Shown here: positions 5,830 to 6,748 of the stretch, one piece after another
How positions within the stretch are numbered: the stretch's first letter is position 1
Layout: every line of letters begins with the position of its first letter
DNA from: Prolixibacteraceae bacterium
Lineage (GTDB): Bacteria > Bacteroidota > Bacteroidia > Bacteroidales > Prolixibacteraceae
Direction of reading: 5' to 3'
Assembly (NCBI GenBank): GCA_016788685.1
Contig: JAEUSS010000369.1
Span: 1-6,748, forward strand
Length of the DNA: 6,748 nt
Notes under the pieces: generated by a model
The model's database searches: none
The model's input: only the letters and a program-made list of their open reading frames with translations
What the model was told of the DNA's origin: nothing
Translations under genes and position numbers: made by a program

Positions 5830-6606
5830 TCAATCAGCTGTTTCGATTGAATCAAGGATATCTTTGTCAACCAGGATACGTCCGCAGTATTCGCAAACAA
5901 TTACTTTTTTGCGTGATGCGATATCCATTTGGCGCTGTGGCGGGATCTTGTTGAAACAACCACCGCAGGCATCGCGCTGAACGGTTACGACAGCCAGTCC
6001 GTTGCGGGCATTTTTGCGGATGCGTTTGAAAGCTGTTACCAGACGGGCTTCGATGTTGCTTTCAATTTTTTCAGCTTTCGATTTCAGTCTTTCTTCCTCA
6101 ATCTGGGTTTCTGCGGTAATTTCTTCCAGTTCGCGTTGTTTGCGGTCCAGGTCTTCCAGACGCTCTTTCAGCAGGGTCGATGAAGTGGCAATAGCTTCCT
6201 TTTTTGTTGCCAGTTCAGCTGTAAATTCACGGATACGTTTTTCCGACAATTCAATTTCGAGTTTCTGGAATTCAATTTCCTTGCTCAGCGAGTCAAATTC
6301 GCGGTTGTTGCGAACATTGTTCTGCTGCTCGGTGTATTTGGCAATCAGAGTTTCTGATTCTTTAATTGCAACTTTCTTATTGTGGATAGCTGTTTCCAGG
6401 TCTTTGATGTCGTCTTCGAAATTACTTACACGGGTTTTCAGACCAGTGATTTCGTCTTCCAAATCCTGAACCTCCAGCGGTAACTCTCCGCGAAGCGTTT
6501 TGAATTTATCCATTTCAGAAACAACATTTTGCAGTTCGAAAAGCGCTCTTAGCTTTGAACTGATTGGCACACTTTTATTCTCGTCTCTAACGTACTGTGT
6601 ATTCAT
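5830..6606 (-). CDS. Coiled-coil protein with C4-type zinc ribbon (CT398/zf-RING_7 family)
   Basis: A 258-residue protein. Residues about 15-200 are a long, charged alpha-helical coiled coil rich in Glu and Lys, with a hairpin turn likely around NNVRNNREFDSL (96-107). The C-terminus is a zinc ribbon with two CxxC pairs, CGGC (214-217) and CEYC (238-241), separated by KIPPQRQMDIASRKKVIV. The architecture matches the family of Chlamydia CT398 and its homologues, annotated as C4-type zinc-ribbon or putative nucleic-acid-binding proteins. Its role is unsettled; CT398 has been linked to the RNA polymerase factor sigma-54 and to secretion-related proteins. It is cytosolic, as no signal peptide or membrane helix is present. 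The ATG lies 22 bases after the Nif3-like stop, a pairing common in Bacteroidota, so the two are very likely one transcript, ended by the terminator at 5783-5809. All four zinc ligands are intact. Confidence 0.93.
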   Translation of the reverse strand: MNTQYVRDENKSVPISSKLRALFELQNVVSEMDKFKTLRGELPLEVQDLEDEITGLKTRVSNFEDDIKDLETAIHNKKVAIKESETLIAKYTEQQNNVRNNREFDSLSKEIEFQKLEIELSEKRIREFTAELATKKEAIATSSTLLKERLEDLDRKQRELEEITAETQIEEERLKSKAEKIESNIEARLVTAFKRIRKNARNGLAVVTVQRDACGGCFNKIPPQRQMDIASRKKVIVCEYCGRILVDKDILDSIETAD

Positions 6607-6628
6607 ACTTATAGTTGTTTAACTTATA

Positions 6629-6748
6629 TCAAATGAGGTAACTTACCGGGTTTGTGCTGACAGCCGATAAATGGATGGCAAATTTAGGGAAATTTTTTGT
6701 AAGTAATTCATAAAAAACTTCTTTAGTGAATTGTTCACTTTCATAATG
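6629..6748 (-). CDS. Nif3-like dinuclear metal centre protein, C-terminal 39 residues (partial)
   Basis: Reading leftward from the right edge gives 39 codons and a TGA at 6631-6629. They begin HYESEQFTKEVFYELL and end in SAVSTNPVSYLI. This matches the C-terminus of the Nif3/YqfO/YbgI family, often annotated as Nif3-like dinuclear metal centre hexameric protein or GTP cyclohydrolase 1 type 2 homologue. The opening HxxxE provides two of the dinuclear-metal ligands in YbgI-type structures. The NP.SY ending and the following zinc-ribbon gene are the usual Bacteroidota arrangement. The cellular function of the family is not firmly known. The gene is truncated only by the window edge; the start and most of the gene lie outside. 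Only 39 residues can be seen, but motif and context agree. Confidence 0.87.
   Translation of the reverse strand, partial: HYESEQFTKEVFYELLTKNFPKFAIHLSAVSTNPVSYLI

Overview
The window looks like chromosomal DNA of a free-living or gut Bacteroidota, possibly of the Marinilabiliales/Prolixibacteraceae type (that finer placement is a guess). The reasons are: a long-form urocanate hydratase resembling the eukaryotic/Bacteroidota branch; a Nif3-like gene followed directly by a C4 zinc-ribbon coiled-coil gene; an O-antigen-ligase-type protein with the large periplasmic insertion common in this phylum; a TTTG-N18-TAnnTTTG promoter match; and start codons that mostly lack a Shine-Dalgarno sequence. 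No tRNA, rRNA, CRISPR array, insertion sequence or phage gene was seen. Coding density is high and no gene-free stretch exceeds 165 bases.

Layout. (1) Bases 1-1338, minus strand: the 5' two thirds of hutU (urocanate hydratase, histidine degradation), running off the left edge. (2) Bases 1339-1500: a divergent intergenic region with a good Bacteroidota-type promoter for the rightward genes. (3) Bases 1501-3396, plus strand: lemA, then a small cytosolic TPM-domain protein, then an exported, membrane-anchored TPM-domain protein with a glycine-rich tail (YgcG-like). A strong terminator-like hairpin separates lemA from the TPM pair, and a second hairpin follows the pair. (4) Bases 3274-5750, minus strand: an O-antigen-ligase/polymerase-like membrane protein and a family 2 glycosyltransferase, joined by a one-base stop/start overlap. 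(5) Bases 5830-6748, minus strand: the 3' end of a Nif3/YqfO-like metal-centre protein followed after 22 bases by a C4-type zinc-ribbon coiled-coil protein, closed by a clear intrinsic terminator.

How the genes fit together. LemA plus two TPM proteins form an envelope-related module of poorly understood function. The ligase and glycosyltransferase form a small cell-surface glycan module. Nif3-like plus zinc ribbon is a recurrent conserved pair. The most unusual structure is the junction near 3274-3493. There the glycosyltransferase reading frame continues 40 codons into the antisense of the TPM gene's glycine-rich tail, and the TPM operon's apparent terminator hairpin lies inside the glycosyltransferase coding sequence. 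I see no clearly new defence or mobile system here.
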